Positions 41,943 to 55,494 of a stretch of 64,000 bases of DNA are shown piece by piece. Under the pieces are notes generated by a model, which was not told the origin of the DNA, did no database searches, and saw only the letters and a list, made by a program, of their open reading frames with translations. The first letter of the stretch is position 1, and each line of letters opens with the position of its first letter. The position numbers and the translations under genes were made by a program. This stretch comes from Blastobasis lacticolella. Its lineage: Eukaryota > Arthropoda > Insecta > Lepidoptera > Blastobasidae. Where the stretch lies: positions 11,027,545 to 11,091,544 of the forward strand of contig LR990042.1 of assembly GCA_905147135.1 (NCBI GenBank), read 5' to 3'.

Positions 41943-42539
41943 ATGAGCAAATGTATGAGAACTTGCGAAAAAAAAACGGCCACTTCATAGGTAAAGCCTC
42001 TTAAACTTAAAGGTTAGGTACACGTTATTTATACCCCGATCTCATTAGTATATAAAATAAACGGATCCGTTTATGTACTCATGTGCCCGCAAAAAGAGGG
42101 CTGCTAAATGTATGTGTATCTGTGTATTTGTCCGTTACACCATAGCTCCCTAATGAATGGATCGATACACTTTAATCGATGTGGTTCTTAGATATGTTTC
42201 ATTAAATTCTGTTCAATAGTTTCGGGAACATTTGAAACTCTATCGTGAATTTTCTGACATCTGTTGGTTAGGTCATTATACTACTTATTCAGTTACAACC
42301 GAGCAGACAGCCTACTTGACGGAATGCAAACAAGTATATGTATATGCAGGTGGTAAGCAGATACTATGGCCTTGTAGACGTTGCAATACCGATGGAAATG
42401 CATTTTGCACATTATTTGTTGTCTCTGATGCAACATAAGTACGGTTCGGATGCAATGACCATTCCGAAATAAACTCGATTAAAGTAAAGTAAACCAAATT
42501 AAAAACTCTTTGCACACATCGATTCTTTTGTAGTAATGG

Positions 42540-42780
42540 CCAAATCCTACTTCCTACTAATATTATTAATGCGAAAGTTTGTAAATATCGATGTATGTGT
42601 AGATGTTTGTTACACCTTCACACAAAAACTACTGAACGGATCTCGATGTAATTTAGTAGCAATATAGCTTATAGAATAGCACATAGGCTACAATTTATCC
42701 CAAAATTCAATGTAGTTCCCGCGGGAACGGGTCTGGGACGTTATAACTGAATGATACGCGGACAAGTCTATGTGTATTGT
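42540..42780 (+). mobile_element. Helitron-like (Lep-type) repeat fragment
   Basis: It starts near CTACTAATATTATTAATGCG and includes ACAAAAACTACTGAACGGAT and CATAGGCTACAATTTATCCC, then a TGATACGCGGACAAGTC-type end. The later part recurs at 47140-47250. Confidence 0.6.
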
Positions 42781-43689
42781 ATTTGGTTAGGGGTTACTAG
42801 ATTAAACCAGCAATTATAGACATCTCATGCTGTTTCTAATTTAGTGCAACTAAGTAATATTAAACGATAAATTTGCTCAAAGGCCCAAAATTTTGTTTGA
42901 ATTGCCGCCACAGTCACAAAACAACGTTATGATCCTGCTACTATTTTTAATTTTATCGATCCTTATATCGTTATCAGTCAACTCAAGCACTTCTATAGGG
43001 CTGATGCTTTATTATAGGGCAGATTAATCATCAGTAGACAGTTTCAGACAGCATTTCGCAAACAAAAAATTATTTTAGTATACATCTTTCTTTTACTGGG
43101 ACTTTGACTTCGACAAAAAATATGTTTTGGGATTACAATATGATCAAAGAAGATGGAGTTAATGTAACTCTATATCTACCAATTTTAAAAATTTACACCA
43201 ATTTTATTTTAACAGCACAAATACGTAATGTGATAAAAATTTGTTCCCTATTTAATTCAGTAAAACATTTTAAATATTCATTCGATTTTATTTCATTTTG
43301 AATGTGATAATTTTATTAACATTTCATTTCATGGGTTAATTTTTTGTACAGTGGCAACAAATTTGTATACGCTTTTGATCTTGAATTTCATCTCCGAGTT
43401 TAGTTTACTCATGAAAGGGTAACAGACAGACTTTCGCATTTATTTATAAGATAGTAAAGATAAGGAATGATAGTAGCAGCAGTCTAATAAAACTAACACT
43501 ATAAGCCGAACTTATCTAGTGAAGTGACTTCACCACAACTTTGCTGTTGAAATATATCTATGCTAATATTTTAACATTAACACTGCTACTGATAACGATT
43601 AGTTACAGATAAGAATGTGGTTTTAATATCTTGCAATATTTAAACCGCATTTAATTCAAACTCAGTCCCTTTACTTTTGCTTGAATTCT

Positions 43690-43915
43690 TCTATACAGTA
43701 TAGTATAATAAAACAAAGTCGCTTCCCGCCGTCAGTCCCTATATATCTAAGTATGTATCTATGTATGCGTAGATCTTTTAAACTACACTTCGGATTTTAA
43801 TGCGGTTTTCAACCACAGATAGAGTGATTCAAGAGGAAGGTTGATAAGCAAGAAAAAAAAGGGTAGGTATGGGTAAAGTAGGTGTACGCGAACGAAGTCC
43901 ACTATTATTAAAGTA
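43690..43915 (+). mobile_element. Helitron-like fragment, inverted relative to 41590-41942
   Basis: It reads AATAAAACAAAGTCGCTTCC, then GATTTTAATGCGGTTTTCAA, then GCGAACGAAGTCCACTATTA: the reverse complement of the order at 45720-45935. Confidence 0.6.
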
Positions 43916-45121
43916 TATATCAGTAACAATGCGGTTCAGTGATACCTATAACGCTTTACGTCCGTCACGTACATGATTGTGCGCGAAGTTTACAAAATCA
44001 ATTAGTTATATTAAACTGACGACTTTTAGCAACAGCAATCATTAGCGATAAGTAGAGGCATTTATTGGCGAACACTCTTAGTAACACTTCCGATTGGTTG
44101 TCATTACGTTTCCGCTGCTTTGATCGATGTAACAATCGCTTAGTGGGGCGGCACCACGCCAATCGAGTGAAGCCGTGTCGATACATTTCGAAATATAAGC
44201 CAACAAAAAAAAATATCGGTCAAACTGTTGAACCAAGCAAACAGTGACTATGGCAACCACTCGTCGATGGTAATCACAATTGAGGTCACGCGGTTACGTC
44301 CATTTAGTGGCTGAGCATTTTCTACAGCGATCAGCGTTTTACTATTGAATAGGAACGTATTATACATGTGAAATACTTAGCGAAAACCTTTTACTTCATC
44401 AGTGGTTTTATTTTTAAAATAACTAATCGATATACTGGGAAATGTTGAAGTGGGCGTTTCCTGGCATTCATCATGCGCCGGCGCACCTACACGCGCGTGC
44501 GTTGTATAAATAACGTAAACATATGGCCCACCGGCCGGTCATCGGGCGACCGACCAATGCACGTAAATACCACGCGGCTTAGGAAAGACAAGTAAATATT
44601 GATAAAATTTTACAGATCATCAATAAATGATCTAAGGTTGTAGTAACGCACAATACTGCTCAGACAGGTAGACAAAGCAAGTATTACGTGTGTTGTTGAA
44701 TAGAAACCGATATAGAATTGTTTAAATATTTTTAATTACGTAGGTTAATCTCATCACGCTTGTCTTTGTCTCTGTTGTCACAAGTCTGTTCTTTCACAAG
44801 TCACATGCGCGAGTGTGTATAACTTGGGATTATTTTAAAGGCATATCTACATGTCCTGAAAGGCCAGCAACGTATTAGATAGCTCCTATAAGGTTGCCAA
44901 AATGTTTTGGACAACGGTGACCACTTTCCATTAGGTGTAATGGTCTGTCCATGTAACTCTCTAGACAAAAAATACTATGGTTGTGAGTTGGTACATTTTT
45001 TCCATTGTCGAGTAAGGTTGAGATCAATGAATCATTTTAGAAATTCGAAATACGTCGAAGGTTTAAGGCGCCCAAAAACACGGCGCCTCACAGACCACGG
45101 TATGAGTGTACAACATACCTA

Positions 45122-45340
45122 AGCCAGCCGCGGTTGTACGCACTGGGCGTACATAGTAAGCACGATTCGCGCGTTACTCGGAATAGTGTTTCCTATTTCA
45201 GTTTTCATCCGAAACCAGTTTGTTGGTGTTAGCCGTCAGTAACCGAAACAGGCGTTAGGCGTTGTTATGGTTGGAGTCGCTTCCGCTATTCGGCTTGGTG
45301 CATGCCCAGTACCCGGCGCGCCGCTCCCGCGGGCCAGTGC
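45122..45340 (-). promoter_or_regulatory. GC-rich block with possible 5' UTR exon of canoe
   Basis: A local GC rise (45290-45350, CGGCGCGCCGCTCCCGCGGG) followed on the minus strand by an initiator-like TCAGT and a possible donor GGCTTAG|GTATGT at about 45120. Its position, 3.7 kb upstream of the exon-1 acceptor, fits a non-coding first exon. There is no direct evidence for transcription. Confidence 0.25.
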
Positions 45341-46979
45341 CGTCGCCGCATATAGGTACCTCCACACTCGTATACGGTTGGAACAGAACAAGACGTACGG
45401 ATCGTTGGCCCGTTCAAATAAACACGCATCGGTAACTTAGGTAAAAGAATAACAACGTATTAGTACTGTAACGATAACAAATTGCCAACTGAACTCACAA
45501 CAGGTGACTGTTCTCTATTAACGTGAAAATAACTCTTCGGGCGTAACAGCGTAACAGTATTCTAATAGAGATTTTCCGGTAAAACGAGAGTTATGTCGCA
45601 ATTTACGTTAGACTAGATTCTAGACATAATCAGAGTGCGTGCCTACGTACCGACGTAAATGTTTGGTGATTTACTCAGCTAACTTACCTGTTCAGTAAAC
45701 AAATTCGATACTCGAATTTATTGTACACTAGTGGACCCGGCGCGAATTCGTTCGCGTCTACTACACCCCTACCTACCCTTTTTTTCATGCTTATAAACTT
45801 TCCTATTTGAATACTCTATCTATTGTTAAAAACCGCATTAAAATCCGTTGCGTCGTTTAAAAAATCTAAGCGGACATATTATATGTATACAGACGGCAGG
45901 AAGCGACTTTGTTTCATACTAAAACTATGGAAAAAATCCTTACGTACAATATAAACTCACTTGCCGCGTCTGTTTGTCTGTATATCCACTGACTCCTACT
46001 AATCCACGCAATGTATTTTGATGCGGTTTTCACTATCATTTAGACAATATCATCCAGAAAGTTTTATGTATAGTCTAACATTGAGTTCCTACAAGCTGTC
46101 ATAACTGAACTAACGTTACGAAATCATATAATAAACGTTTATATGTATATTTACTTGTTAGCATCGCAATCGTTGTCACAGCGAAATTTGTGTCACGTAA
46201 CACGTTGAAGAGGTTGTCAATCGTGGCGGAACTTTACGGTTGGACGCCGACCTTGCCCCTTCCTGTGAGGAGCGTTGGCGCGGCGTTCTCGTATGTACAT
46301 TACCAACCAACATGGTTTCACTATTTACTATTTACAATAATATATTTAAACACCATGTTGGTACCCTAATGTTCAAGACATACGTAAATATAATATTCAT
46401 TTTTAATAAACACATTAGAAGCTTTCATTTATTAAGTGACCTTACCTAGGTATACGATTAAAACCCTGTTAAATAAACAAGTTACAGATATGGCTTAGCT
46501 GCAACAACCTGTTGGGTTAGAAGCATATACCTAGCGGATCTAGTTTCCATCAACATGTTAATTCCGTTTTAAGTGCAGCGTGGGAACACAGCGAGCTTGA
46601 GTATCGTGGTGGGTGCAAAAACTGGGATCTGAACCCCGACCCCTGGCAAGTGCATAGGGGCGGAACAAGTGGATACAGAGCTACGCGCCCCCTACCTACA
46701 TGTTTGTAAACACTTCACCGACTCTCAAGTTCACATACCTACATCTTGGAATGCAATGTGTAAGCACTTAACACGTTGACCTTTTCATTTACAAATAAAT
46801 AGTTAAAGCAGAAAATTATGCATAGCGAAAGTTTTGTGAATGAGAAACGGCTTATGGCAGGTGATGATAGAGACGCCTAAAATATAAAAGAATTAAAATT
46901 GCCAAAGCTAATTTAATTAAGATTAAAACCATAATATGAAATCTACAGTAATATTATAAAGTGAAAATATTTGATTATA
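45341..46979. other. Intergenic stretch with one Helitron-like fragment
   Basis: 45720-45935 is a Helitron-like fragment (ACTAGTGGACCCGGCGCGAA, AAACCGCATTAAAATCCGTT). 46600-46700 has a weak tRNA-like string on the minus strand (GGGCGCGTAGCTC ... GGGTTCAGATCCC-like), possibly another SINE head. Nothing else recognised. Confidence 0.45.
45720..45935 (-). mobile_element. Helitron-like terminal fragment
   Basis: It opens ACTAGTGGACCCGGCGCGAA plus TTCGTTCGCG, followed by ACCTACCC runs, AAAACCGCATTAAAATCCGT and CAGGAAGCGACTTTGTTTCA, in the same order as 22748-22974. Confidence 0.65.
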
Positions 46980-47066
46980 TGGCGCAGGATAGGGACCAAT
47001 GGCGAATTCTTGTGTCGGAGGCCAAGATCCACTTCGGGTCGCTGAGCCAGCGAAGTAAGTAAGTAA
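46979..47066 (+). mobile_element. 5'-truncated LINE 3' end with (TAAG)n tail
   Basis: The reading frame gives AQDRDQWRILVSEAKIHFGS then LSQRSK and a stop. This is the typical C-terminus of lepidopteran RTE/CR1-type LINEs, ending in a TAAGTAAGTAAG tail. A second such tip is at 52968-53012. Confidence 0.8.
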
Positions 47067-50000
47067 GTTTGTTTGTATTGGATATACTCGAAAGCTACAA
47101 CCTATTAAAAAAATTCTTCCACCTATGCAATGTTACATTATCAGCGAGTAACATAGGCTACAATTTTTCCCGAAAGTCAATGTGGTTGCCACGGGAGCTG
47201 GTCCAGAACGTAGTAACAGAATTTTACGCGGACGAAGTCGCGTGCAAAAAGCAAGTAGGTATTCAATATGTCAAATCAACTCGTTACGAATTGTCAATAT
47301 CAAATAGACCGTTTCGCTAACATCTTTTGACGGAAACTCTGTCGGCGCTGCTGTGACAAGATGACATGTGAATGGCCCAGCCATTCCTACGATCGCGTGT
47401 TAGTAACTCTAGTTGCGAGAAACTTGAAACTTGATCGTTCACCTCTGAGGCGAGCGATTCGCAGCAAACACACACAACGTTAGCCGGTAGTGCCGGCGCC
47501 GTCACCCAGCCTGGGAACTGAGTCCCCTTGTCTGTAGACTCTCATTTGTGTTATGTAATGTAACAGTACTGTTATAGTCTGTCACGCAATTCTAATTGAC
47601 GGTACAGCCCGCCTCGTGTTCACGAGACGCTCCGATGTCGCTGCACACCGAGAACACCTTATCTCGATGGCGGTAACTTACGAGACATTCAAAACCGGCT
47701 TTTATATCAACGCTGTCCCAGTTGCACACGGACAACGGGTCTTTAGCCCACCTTTATCAGTTTAAAAGGGTGAGTTTAGAATGTCACGAGGCAAAAATGC
47801 GATGCGAGTGTTATAAACCGGCATATTTGTCATTCTTCGAAGGGCTGTTCAATAAAGAGACTACCATTATAATGTATGCGCATGTATTAATAGAATATAT
47901 ACATTAATGTTCGCATAGAGAGAATTATGCGGTATGCAAGGTAAGTAAGCCAAAGGTGCAAGTGACTCACGCAATAGGCATGCGAAAATATCTGCTTTAC
48001 GAAGCTCCATTCCGACAGTTTAGTACTTGCGGAGTTTTAACGGAAGTACTGTTGAGTTGAATATATACTTAAAACATCATCATAAATAGTTGTTACATTA
48101 ATTATATTTCAATAGTACTAGTATAGCACAGTTAGATTAGAAACTATGTCATTCAGGCCGCAGTATTCTCTGAATGATAAATTACAAGACATTGTGCAAT
48201 TATGTGTTAAGCTGTGCTCTAGCCAGACACATCAAGGGTACGTGCACCTGCTCGAGACGTGTCCATTCCTTGTGAACTCGACATTACTCAATTCCGTTAC
48301 TATCGGATTTCAAGTGTAATTTTGCACCTATTCGGTGTACAATATCAAAACTGTAACAGCAAAACTTAGGAGAATGGATAGTTTCAAATTACTTAAATCG
48401 AAGAGATAATTCAATAACGGTAACAGTAGCAAGACATTTAAAATAATATAGGTATCTTTTTTATGTTTAGAGAGCCGTCAGTTGGCTTGGCACTTTGCAA
48501 AGTGATAGTAGGGCAATAGTTGGTAGTCGGGTTTCGTTCCGGCGGGCCGGAGAGAGTCCGGCGTTGGCACGGTGTCGGGGGCCGGTGCGGCTGCCTATGG
48601 CCAGCGCCGGAAGAGTCGAAACGGAGTAAATTACAACGTCACAGACATCTTTGGAATTTGCGCTCGGATAGTGGCCGTGACCGGCCGCCGCGACGCGTTC
48701 ACTCTCGTCGGAAAGGAGACCACCGAACACGCGATTATATCGCATCGTATTTGGTCGATGCTATTGGAATGCTTAGGTTAGATACCCATTGATAAAATGA
48801 TGTGGTAGACTGTATTATATCGACCACGAACTGTTTATGCAAGGGGATGCCGGCAGCGCCTGGCACGGGCATGTGCCGTTCGTTCCTACAAGGCTCCCTT
48901 CGACTAGTGAACCTGACACGAAAATGGATCACATTTCCATTTACGTTCAATGCTTTATCATTTACAAAGGACCGGGTAGGAGGTATCCGAAGTGTAGCCG
49001 AGAGCGGTGTAATTTGCGGTAAGGACGAGTTGTGTTATTGCCTTAAAACAATCATTTCGTTACAACCAAAATAGCAAAGCGGCTGGTTTAAAAAGATAAT
49101 CTCAGACAATACCAGTCTTGCGCCATTGATGTTCAGACAAAAGCGAAAGATGCCATTACAAGCCATTGTTTACTGAATCTGTTTTGCAAGACGGCCGTTG
49201 AGTGTTAAATAATTTACCCATTTCAATATCAACCTCTATTTCCGGCGAAATCAAATGTTCTCACGTTCGGGTAACCTTATTTCTTATATCAATAGCATAG
49301 ATAACTACATATTACATGATTATACAAATACCTAGGTGGGAGTGAGTACATTGTTTCCTGCCTCATTCCTGAATCCTGAGTCTACTCAGATAGGTACATA
49401 ATATATAAGCCAATCAGTCGGAAAGTCGGAACACCTACTTAGACAGATCGATACTGTAGGTAGCACAATTATTCGATTAGTCGTTAGAGCTACAGCGTTA
49501 TGTAATTATTTATACAAAACTGACAACGCCAACAGTAGGCTCAAACAAATTTAAAAATTATGTTATTTATTGATATCTAGTTGCATTCATCATAAATAAA
49601 TAAAATACATTTAAACCGACGTAAATAAATAGCTAAGCGTCGGGTCGAGCATTACCCATTCATGTCGGCGGGCCCGGCTGTTTCGGTCTCGCGTTTCACC
49701 ACGCAAATATTTGTATTATGTAAAACGTTAGATAAATTAGAGAGTGTGTGCGTATGTGTAAAGCGGGCAGTGTGCGCGTGGAGCATCGTTCCACTTGCTG
49801 TAATTGAATTAGAAGCAATCGGCTCCGCTGACGCGTTGTACTGCGCCAATGCTGGTGCCGCCCCCCATCCCAGCGCCCTACGGTCATTGTTCCCCCCACG
49901 CTACCACAACAAGTGCCTAAATAACAATCGTCTAGCTAGTCAATACAAGCCCCCATTGATTGAATATTCTCATGTTTATATCTTAAATGGATCCAATAAA

Positions 50001-52967
50001 TATTTTTCATTTTGCATTGAGATTCTCACCTTAATGTAAACTCAAACAATAGCAACGTATTAGTATATCTATGCACCTAAATAAATGTAATATTGACAAC
50101 AATAGCATAAATAATATGCAAAGTGATGATACCAGATAGCATCATCACACAAACATCCGCAATCGAGTGCTCGGTCGGTCACCTTCCGGCGCTACCCTTG
50201 CGGTATGGATGCAACATGATAGGTACCTGCTCGGTATTCTGTACAGCACAATAGAAGCAAACAAACTAAAAAAGCTTTCTCGAGGCTTGTATTCATACAT
50301 ACACATGCGTATACAAGGTTACAAGCACGCACAAATAGTTAGCACGCATAACTACGTCTGATCTACTTATGGGTATCACGATAAAATAATATTGTATAGT
50401 TTTTGTTGTATCAAATTCTATGATGACACATTCCTTTGTCACTTCCTCGGTACACTAAAGAGAGCCTACAGTAGGAGGTATAAAATCTGGAAGGCTCTGC
50501 CGCAAGCGCTATGTTGATAGAAGGGGCCTCTTATGGTGAAACCGCCGCGACGCAGCCGCTGCCATGAGAAAGTAAAAAGGCGCAATCAACGAGTGAAAAG
50601 CGCGCAAAGCCAAGGCTTCGTTCGAGGTAAGACGAGCCATTAATGGAATACTAAAAAATTCAGGATAACGCTTTGCGCTTTGACCTAGTGTCGCTGTTTA
50701 CGTTTTCCTGCACGCTAATAACTGTTTTACAGCAACACTTGTTCCATGTGCATAGGTAATTTGTATAAAGTATTAGGTACAATATATTTTACTACTTACT
50801 TTGAAATATGATTAACTATAATAAATTGGTCTTGACAAGCTTCGCCGACTTGAAACTACGCCATGATATCTGGAACAAAATAATTCAAATAAATAAACTG
50901 CATTAATTAGGCATTACATTGCAATGCCGTTACCGTTACCACTTACTCCGTGGTATGTATTTGCTTACGTGTAAACTGATACGATGAAGCTGTTAAAAGC
51001 AGTGAAAAATTATTTATGTTAGTAGCCAGCCGCATCTGGTTGTCTACGGTAAATACATACCTAACCTACACATCTCTGGCTTTTGACACAAAGGACTAGC
51101 CTACGTCCTCCGTAGTCTAGGTTGCAACCTACCTGTTGGTTGGATAACGTAGTGTATTTTATCAACTTTACATTTGGTATACCGTACGGTACGTTAAAAT
51201 AGTTCCAATCCTGAAAGGAGTATCTTACATTAGGAGTATCAGAAGTAATTGTTCTGTCTGTACTGCAGATAGATAATTTAAAACTTTAAATAGACCAGAA
51301 AGTGTCCGGCAGTGCTTTGATCTGCGACCTCCGATGGGTATCCATCAGCCACAGTGTGGTACCTATATCAAATCTCTTCGGAACAATTAGTACGGTTTAT
51401 ATGTGATACGCACACATCTGGGATAAAGCGACATTCTGTCGGCCTCTACAGAGATCGCTATGTCAAATATGTACCCGAAACTGGTCGCAAATCAACGATT
51501 GAGTCACAACGTGCATCTATGACTCATTGAGGCAATGACCGGGTGGTAGACAATGATTGCCTTCACTGCCATTTCCACGATACACAACTCAAAATTTTGC
51601 GGAATTGATGTAAGAAACCTCAATTCAAAGTAGAGAGTTTCATGAAATCACATCAACTGCTCGTAACAGTCTACTGTTGGACCTTAGTCCCTTTAGAGGA
51701 GGGTTGCGCTATAATCTCCACCCTTGGCAAGTCGGTTGAAAATGCTAAACATATAATGCTGCTGCCAATTTTCTGGTTGACGGGAGGTAGGTAACTCCAT
51801 AGTGGGTACTAGCTGGTCAGTTAGTTTGTACTTACTTTAGTGAAATTTCAAACATTATTAGCTTCATGCCGCGATTTATATGCAGACTTCGGTTAAAAGT
51901 AGCTTATGTGTTATGCCCCATTCCTTACCTTAGCCCAAGTTCCAGGTATAGGTATCTATTTGTGAGCAAAATTTCATAATATTTACACATACAGTACTTT
52001 TTGCAAGATCATTGGACAAACAAACAGCTAAACGAACGAGTACCACCTACCTTTACATTTTTTTTAATTCGCTACCGATTCGGGCCTATTTTCGGAATCG
52101 GGTAGGAATTTTAAGTTTGAAATTCCTCAACGCTATTGTAAACGTGTATGAAATAATTCAGCTGCAATACCAAATTATTGAAGACTTTTGTATACAATAA
52201 AACAAAACAAAACTCTGTGGCTATTTATTACTAGGTAATTCGTTTTGTACCGTATTCCATTTAAGCAAAGGTAGAGTTGATACGGATTTTTAGTATATTT
52301 TCACGTAGGCTGCTACCAATGTTAAAGATGTGACAGTTGTACAAACCTTTCGATTGAAGTATACGTAACGTACGATACGAACCCATAGCACGCCTATTAA
52401 AATGTAAATCGCGTACTGTGCGTTAGGACATTGTGGACACGAACCACGAACATAAAAGACCATGACACCGGTGCTGGGCTAATACTGTAGGAGGCACTGC
52501 GCTGCGCGTTAATGTCAAATACCTATTCGAGTGAATCGTTAAGGTGGTACATAAACGTACTTGTATGCGAGTGAATAGATGGCACGTGGGGACGTCGGTT
52601 AAAGAAAACCTATTATGGCCGGACACTCCGTCCTGTATGCGCGCTATGGTTCGGGATGAAAGTTTACTTACAAATATTGATAAATTTACGAAATTATCAT
52701 TAATAATATTACAGTAACAGTCAACTGCAGAGCGAACGGACCCCCGGGTCTGCTCCCCCAGGAAACAAGGGACTGCACATGGACTTGGGCGGGAACAGGT
52801 ACCAGCGCAGGTATCTCACATGTGGTTGCCCTTCTTCAGTTTATATTTCTTTTTTTCTTACATTATCAATACATCATTGATTTACCGAGCACGCTTCATA
52901 CAAAAAAAATATATGGAATAACCACCGAAACATTCACATCTTATTTAGCTAACCTAATACATTATCC
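47067..52967. other. Intergenic stretch, few recognised repeats
   Basis: Includes a Helitron-like piece at 47140-47250 (ACATAGGCTACAATTTTTCC, GCGGACGAAGTCGCGTGC), a GC-rich block at 48500-48720, another GC-richer piece at 49660-49900, and a family-C fragment at 51660-51790. The overlapping ORFs at 48467-48792 and 49652-50039 lie in GC-rich DNA on both strands and show no domain. Confidence 0.45.
51660..51790 (-). repeat. Family-C repeat fragment
   Basis: CGTAACAGTCTACTGTTGGA, TATAATCTCCACCCTTGGCA and AATGCTGCTGCCAATTTTCT-type blocks in the same order as 10335-10560. Confidence 0.6.
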
Positions 52968-53012
52968 AAGAACCGCTTCGGGTTGCTGAGCCAGCGAAGT
53001 AAATAAGTGAGT
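52968..53012 (+). mobile_element. LINE 3' tip
   Basis: CCGCTTCGGGTTGCTGAGCC followed by AGCGAAGTAAATAAGTGAG, the same 3' terminus as 46979-47066. Confidence 0.65.
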
Positions 53013-54079
53013 AATAAATTATCGATTTACCTTTGTCATGAAATTGTTATCCTATGGTCATTTGGTATTTAGAATTTGGTTACTTAGCTAAAGCTTAGTC
53101 TTGTGACAAAGCGTAGAGAACCCTCGGTAGAGGTAAAGTACCTAAGTAATTTTACATGTAGAGTGAAGTTTCGATAGATAATAGTTTTACAGTTTATTGT
53201 TAATTAATTTCGATAGTAACAATATTCGACAAAGGTAACTAGTTATGCCTTCGACCTACACTACTACAACCTAACATTTTTCGCTAAAGCACATTAAAGT
53301 TTAAACTAATAACAAACAGATATTCCAATCTCATTATTTGTGTTTTACTTCCCTTGTAGCCAAATACTAAAATTCTTTGTACCTAACTATCGTGGGATTC
53401 GTGGACAAAAATGTATAATCTCTTATCATTCTTAAACATGATACCGTAAAAGTCGCGCAACGATGCGTAAAGTTTCCGCAAAGTATGTCGCGTGAGCAAA
53501 CGCAGCCACTGCCACAAATGCAGCACCGGAACATCTATTATTCGGAGACAATTCAAATAAGGCAAGAGAAAATTACCCACAGCTCAGTTATTACATTACC
53601 TTCTATTTACAGTGTTCACATTATCAATATACTAGTGGGCGACTTCGTTCCTTCGTCCTAACCCAACTATTGTAAGTGGTGGGCACGGATGGCCCGCCTA
53701 CAAAAGGTTAAAAATTGCCAAGAACAACTATTTCGGGGTAAAGGAGTCGGTAAGATTCGGCATCCGCTGTGAGACCTGTAGAGGCATGCGTAGACCCAAA
53801 GATTAGATAGCCGTCAGATGGTAGTCAGGTCCTTGCTTTCGAGACAATTTTTCAAAAGCTGTCCCGCCGTTTCTAATTAAGTCTATAGACTAGACAGTTA
53901 GTCTAGACATATTCGTCAAAAACAAGTAGAATAGTAGAGATCCTACCCATAACATAACGACGTATGTTTATTTTATGATTATAATGAAAGACTATTTCTG
54001 GGCACAATTCCTCCAGGGATTCGTGTGTATGCTAGTAGTTAATGCTGGGTTCTCCATTTTAACCAGCCTTCAGCATCCT
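53013..54079. other. Intergenic stretch, no gene seen
   Basis: Only a short Helitron-like end (ACTAGTGGGCGACTTCGTTC at 53631) is recognised; otherwise unremarkable AT-rich DNA. Confidence 0.45.
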
Positions 54080-54200
54080 CGAGTGTAAGCTGTTGGATCT
54101 CACATTTAATTCAGCTCTTGGGCCTCCCGCGGGACATCAGTCCTGATACCGGCAGGTTTAGGCACGCGCGCGAGAGCACTACCGAGATATTGACGCCCAG
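54080..54200 (-). mobile_element. LINE C-terminal scrap joined to a SINE tail
   Basis: The minus strand of 54080-54165 reads CLNLPVSGL and RGRPKS, then a stop: the C-terminus of the second LINE family. It is fused at about 54165 to the last 35 bp of the tRNA-derived SINE (GCGCGAGAGCACTACCGAGA, then a TGATTATTATAA tail) on the plus strand. Confidence 0.6.
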
Positions 54201-54231
54201 ATGATTATTATAACCACATATCCAATATACA

Positions 54232-54910
54232 CTGGATATGTAGAGAGCTTTTGACAGTGTCCCTCATGAGGTAATTTGGTGGGCTCTAAGGTCAAAATCT
54301 GTGCTCGAGGCGTACATTCGAATTATTTAGGACATGTACGCTAACACGGACGCCGTTGTCAAACCCATCATAGGCCATACTAATTCCTTCCCGAGTCCCT
54401 TCCCGGGAGGCGTTCACCAGGGTCAGTATAGAGCCCTTACTTGTCCTGCATTGTCTAATCCAAGTCCTCTCAGCTGAAATATCCATGGCCCATGGAATTT
54501 GCTGATGATATAGCGCTTGTGAGCAGGCATAGGAAACATTTGGAAGGAAGTGCTAGAAAATGGTGGTTTGAAGCTGAACGTTGAAAAAACAGAGTACATG
54601 GCTAGCTGCAGTGCGGATCTTAAAACAATCCGCATAGGGAAAAAGGCTGCCAATATAACATATAAATTAAAATACCTCGGATCCGAGTCGTGCGGAGTCT
54701 GGGCGACTCGATCGAGTACATAACGAGTACATCCGTGGCAGCCTTGGCGTGAAGGATAAAGCGGATATGATTAAGGAGGCTCGTCTATGCTGGTTTTGTC
54801 ACGAATTGCGTAAGCCCGGGATACGTGGGAAATAGGTGTCTTAAACTGCCGGTTCCCGGGTTGTCCGGGCCGGGTCTTAAAGAGGTCCCGTGGGGAGCCC
54901 AAAGAGAGAG
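54232..54910 (+). pseudogene. Second LINE family, RT fragment with FADD box
   Basis: Loose translation gives RAFDSVPHEVIWWALRSKS, EAYIRIIQDMYANTDAVV, GVHQGSVLSPYL, then FADDIALVSRHRKHL with the catalytic aspartates, and further C-terminal pieces to CLKLPVPG. Frameshifts occur about every 100 bp. It is the longest copy of this family in the window; 16840-17175 and 18775-19150 are shorter ones. An RTE-like clade is likely. Confidence 0.82.
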
Positions 54911-54929
54911 GGCTAGTGGGGCTTTTTTT

Positions 54930-55200
54930 TATATACGATCCAGGCATTTGACTGCCATCTCACCTGGTGGTAAGTGACGATGCGGTCGAAGATGGAGCAT
55001 GCCTGTCTAGGAACAGCCTATTCACTATAGCCTTGAAGGCGTCCAGATTATAGTGATAAGGCAATACACTCGCAGGCAACACGTTCCATTCTTTAGCCGT
55101 TCGCATTATAAAGGTTGAACCAAAGCGGCTCGTGCGGGTAGCTGGAAGATCCAGGCTTACACAGGACATGACTTAACCACCATAGGTAAGCCCCTTTAAT
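54930..55200 (-). pseudogene. Jockey-type LINE C-terminal fragment
   Basis: An open minus-strand piece of 69 codons (55169-54960): RTSRFGSTFIMRTAKEWNVL, PASVLPYHYNLDAFKAIVNR, FLDRHAPS. This is the characteristic end of lepidopteran Jockey RTs. The following 3' UTR shows the CACCTGGTGGTAAGTGA block and a T-run (poly-A on the minus strand) at about 54925. Confidence 0.85.
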
Positions 55201-55494
55201 GCAAGCTGTGACTACATGTCAAGGTGAGCACCCCCGCCACTGACTTGATACCGGATCCTTTCAAGTCCAATAGCTTGAACAAGTCTTCCAATCCAACGCA
55301 ACTGTAAATAGTTTCAGAGAAACTACATCTCCCTGTCTCACTTCATGCTGCAATTAGATCAGTCTTGTGACCAGGGCCTGGATTTGAACGAATATGATAG
55401 CATTTATGTATAGGCTTCTCAACGCATCCACAACCTCATGCAGTTTCGCAAGAATGGTACAGAAAAAGGCACATGAACCTAATCACATAATTTA
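55201..55494. other. Intergenic spacer, nothing seen
   Basis: No repeat or ORF recognised. Confidence 0.5.

Larger units (their letters stand above)
41943..45121. other. Upstream region of canoe with Helitron-like relics
   Basis: No coding exon. Repeat traces: 42540-42780 (CTACTAATATTATTAATGCG, ACAAAAACTACTGAACGGAT, ACATAGGCTACAATTTATCC), 43360-43470 (complementary piece of the same), 43690-43915 (inverted Helitron-like copy with AACAAAGTCGCTTCCCGCCG and GCGAACGAAGTCCACTA), and 44915-44965 (family-B trace). Nothing recognised in 42800-43350 or 43920-44900. Confidence 0.5.

Noticed and set aside
46600..46700. tRNA gene on the minus strand
   Set aside because: A box B-like GGTTCAGATCCC and a GCGTAGCTC string exist, but arms do not pair into a cloverleaf by eye; more likely a SINE head.
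48467..48792. Overlapping 90-92-codon ORFs on both strands
   Set aside because: Composition-driven open frames in a GC-rich patch; no domain, no splice signals consistent with a gene.
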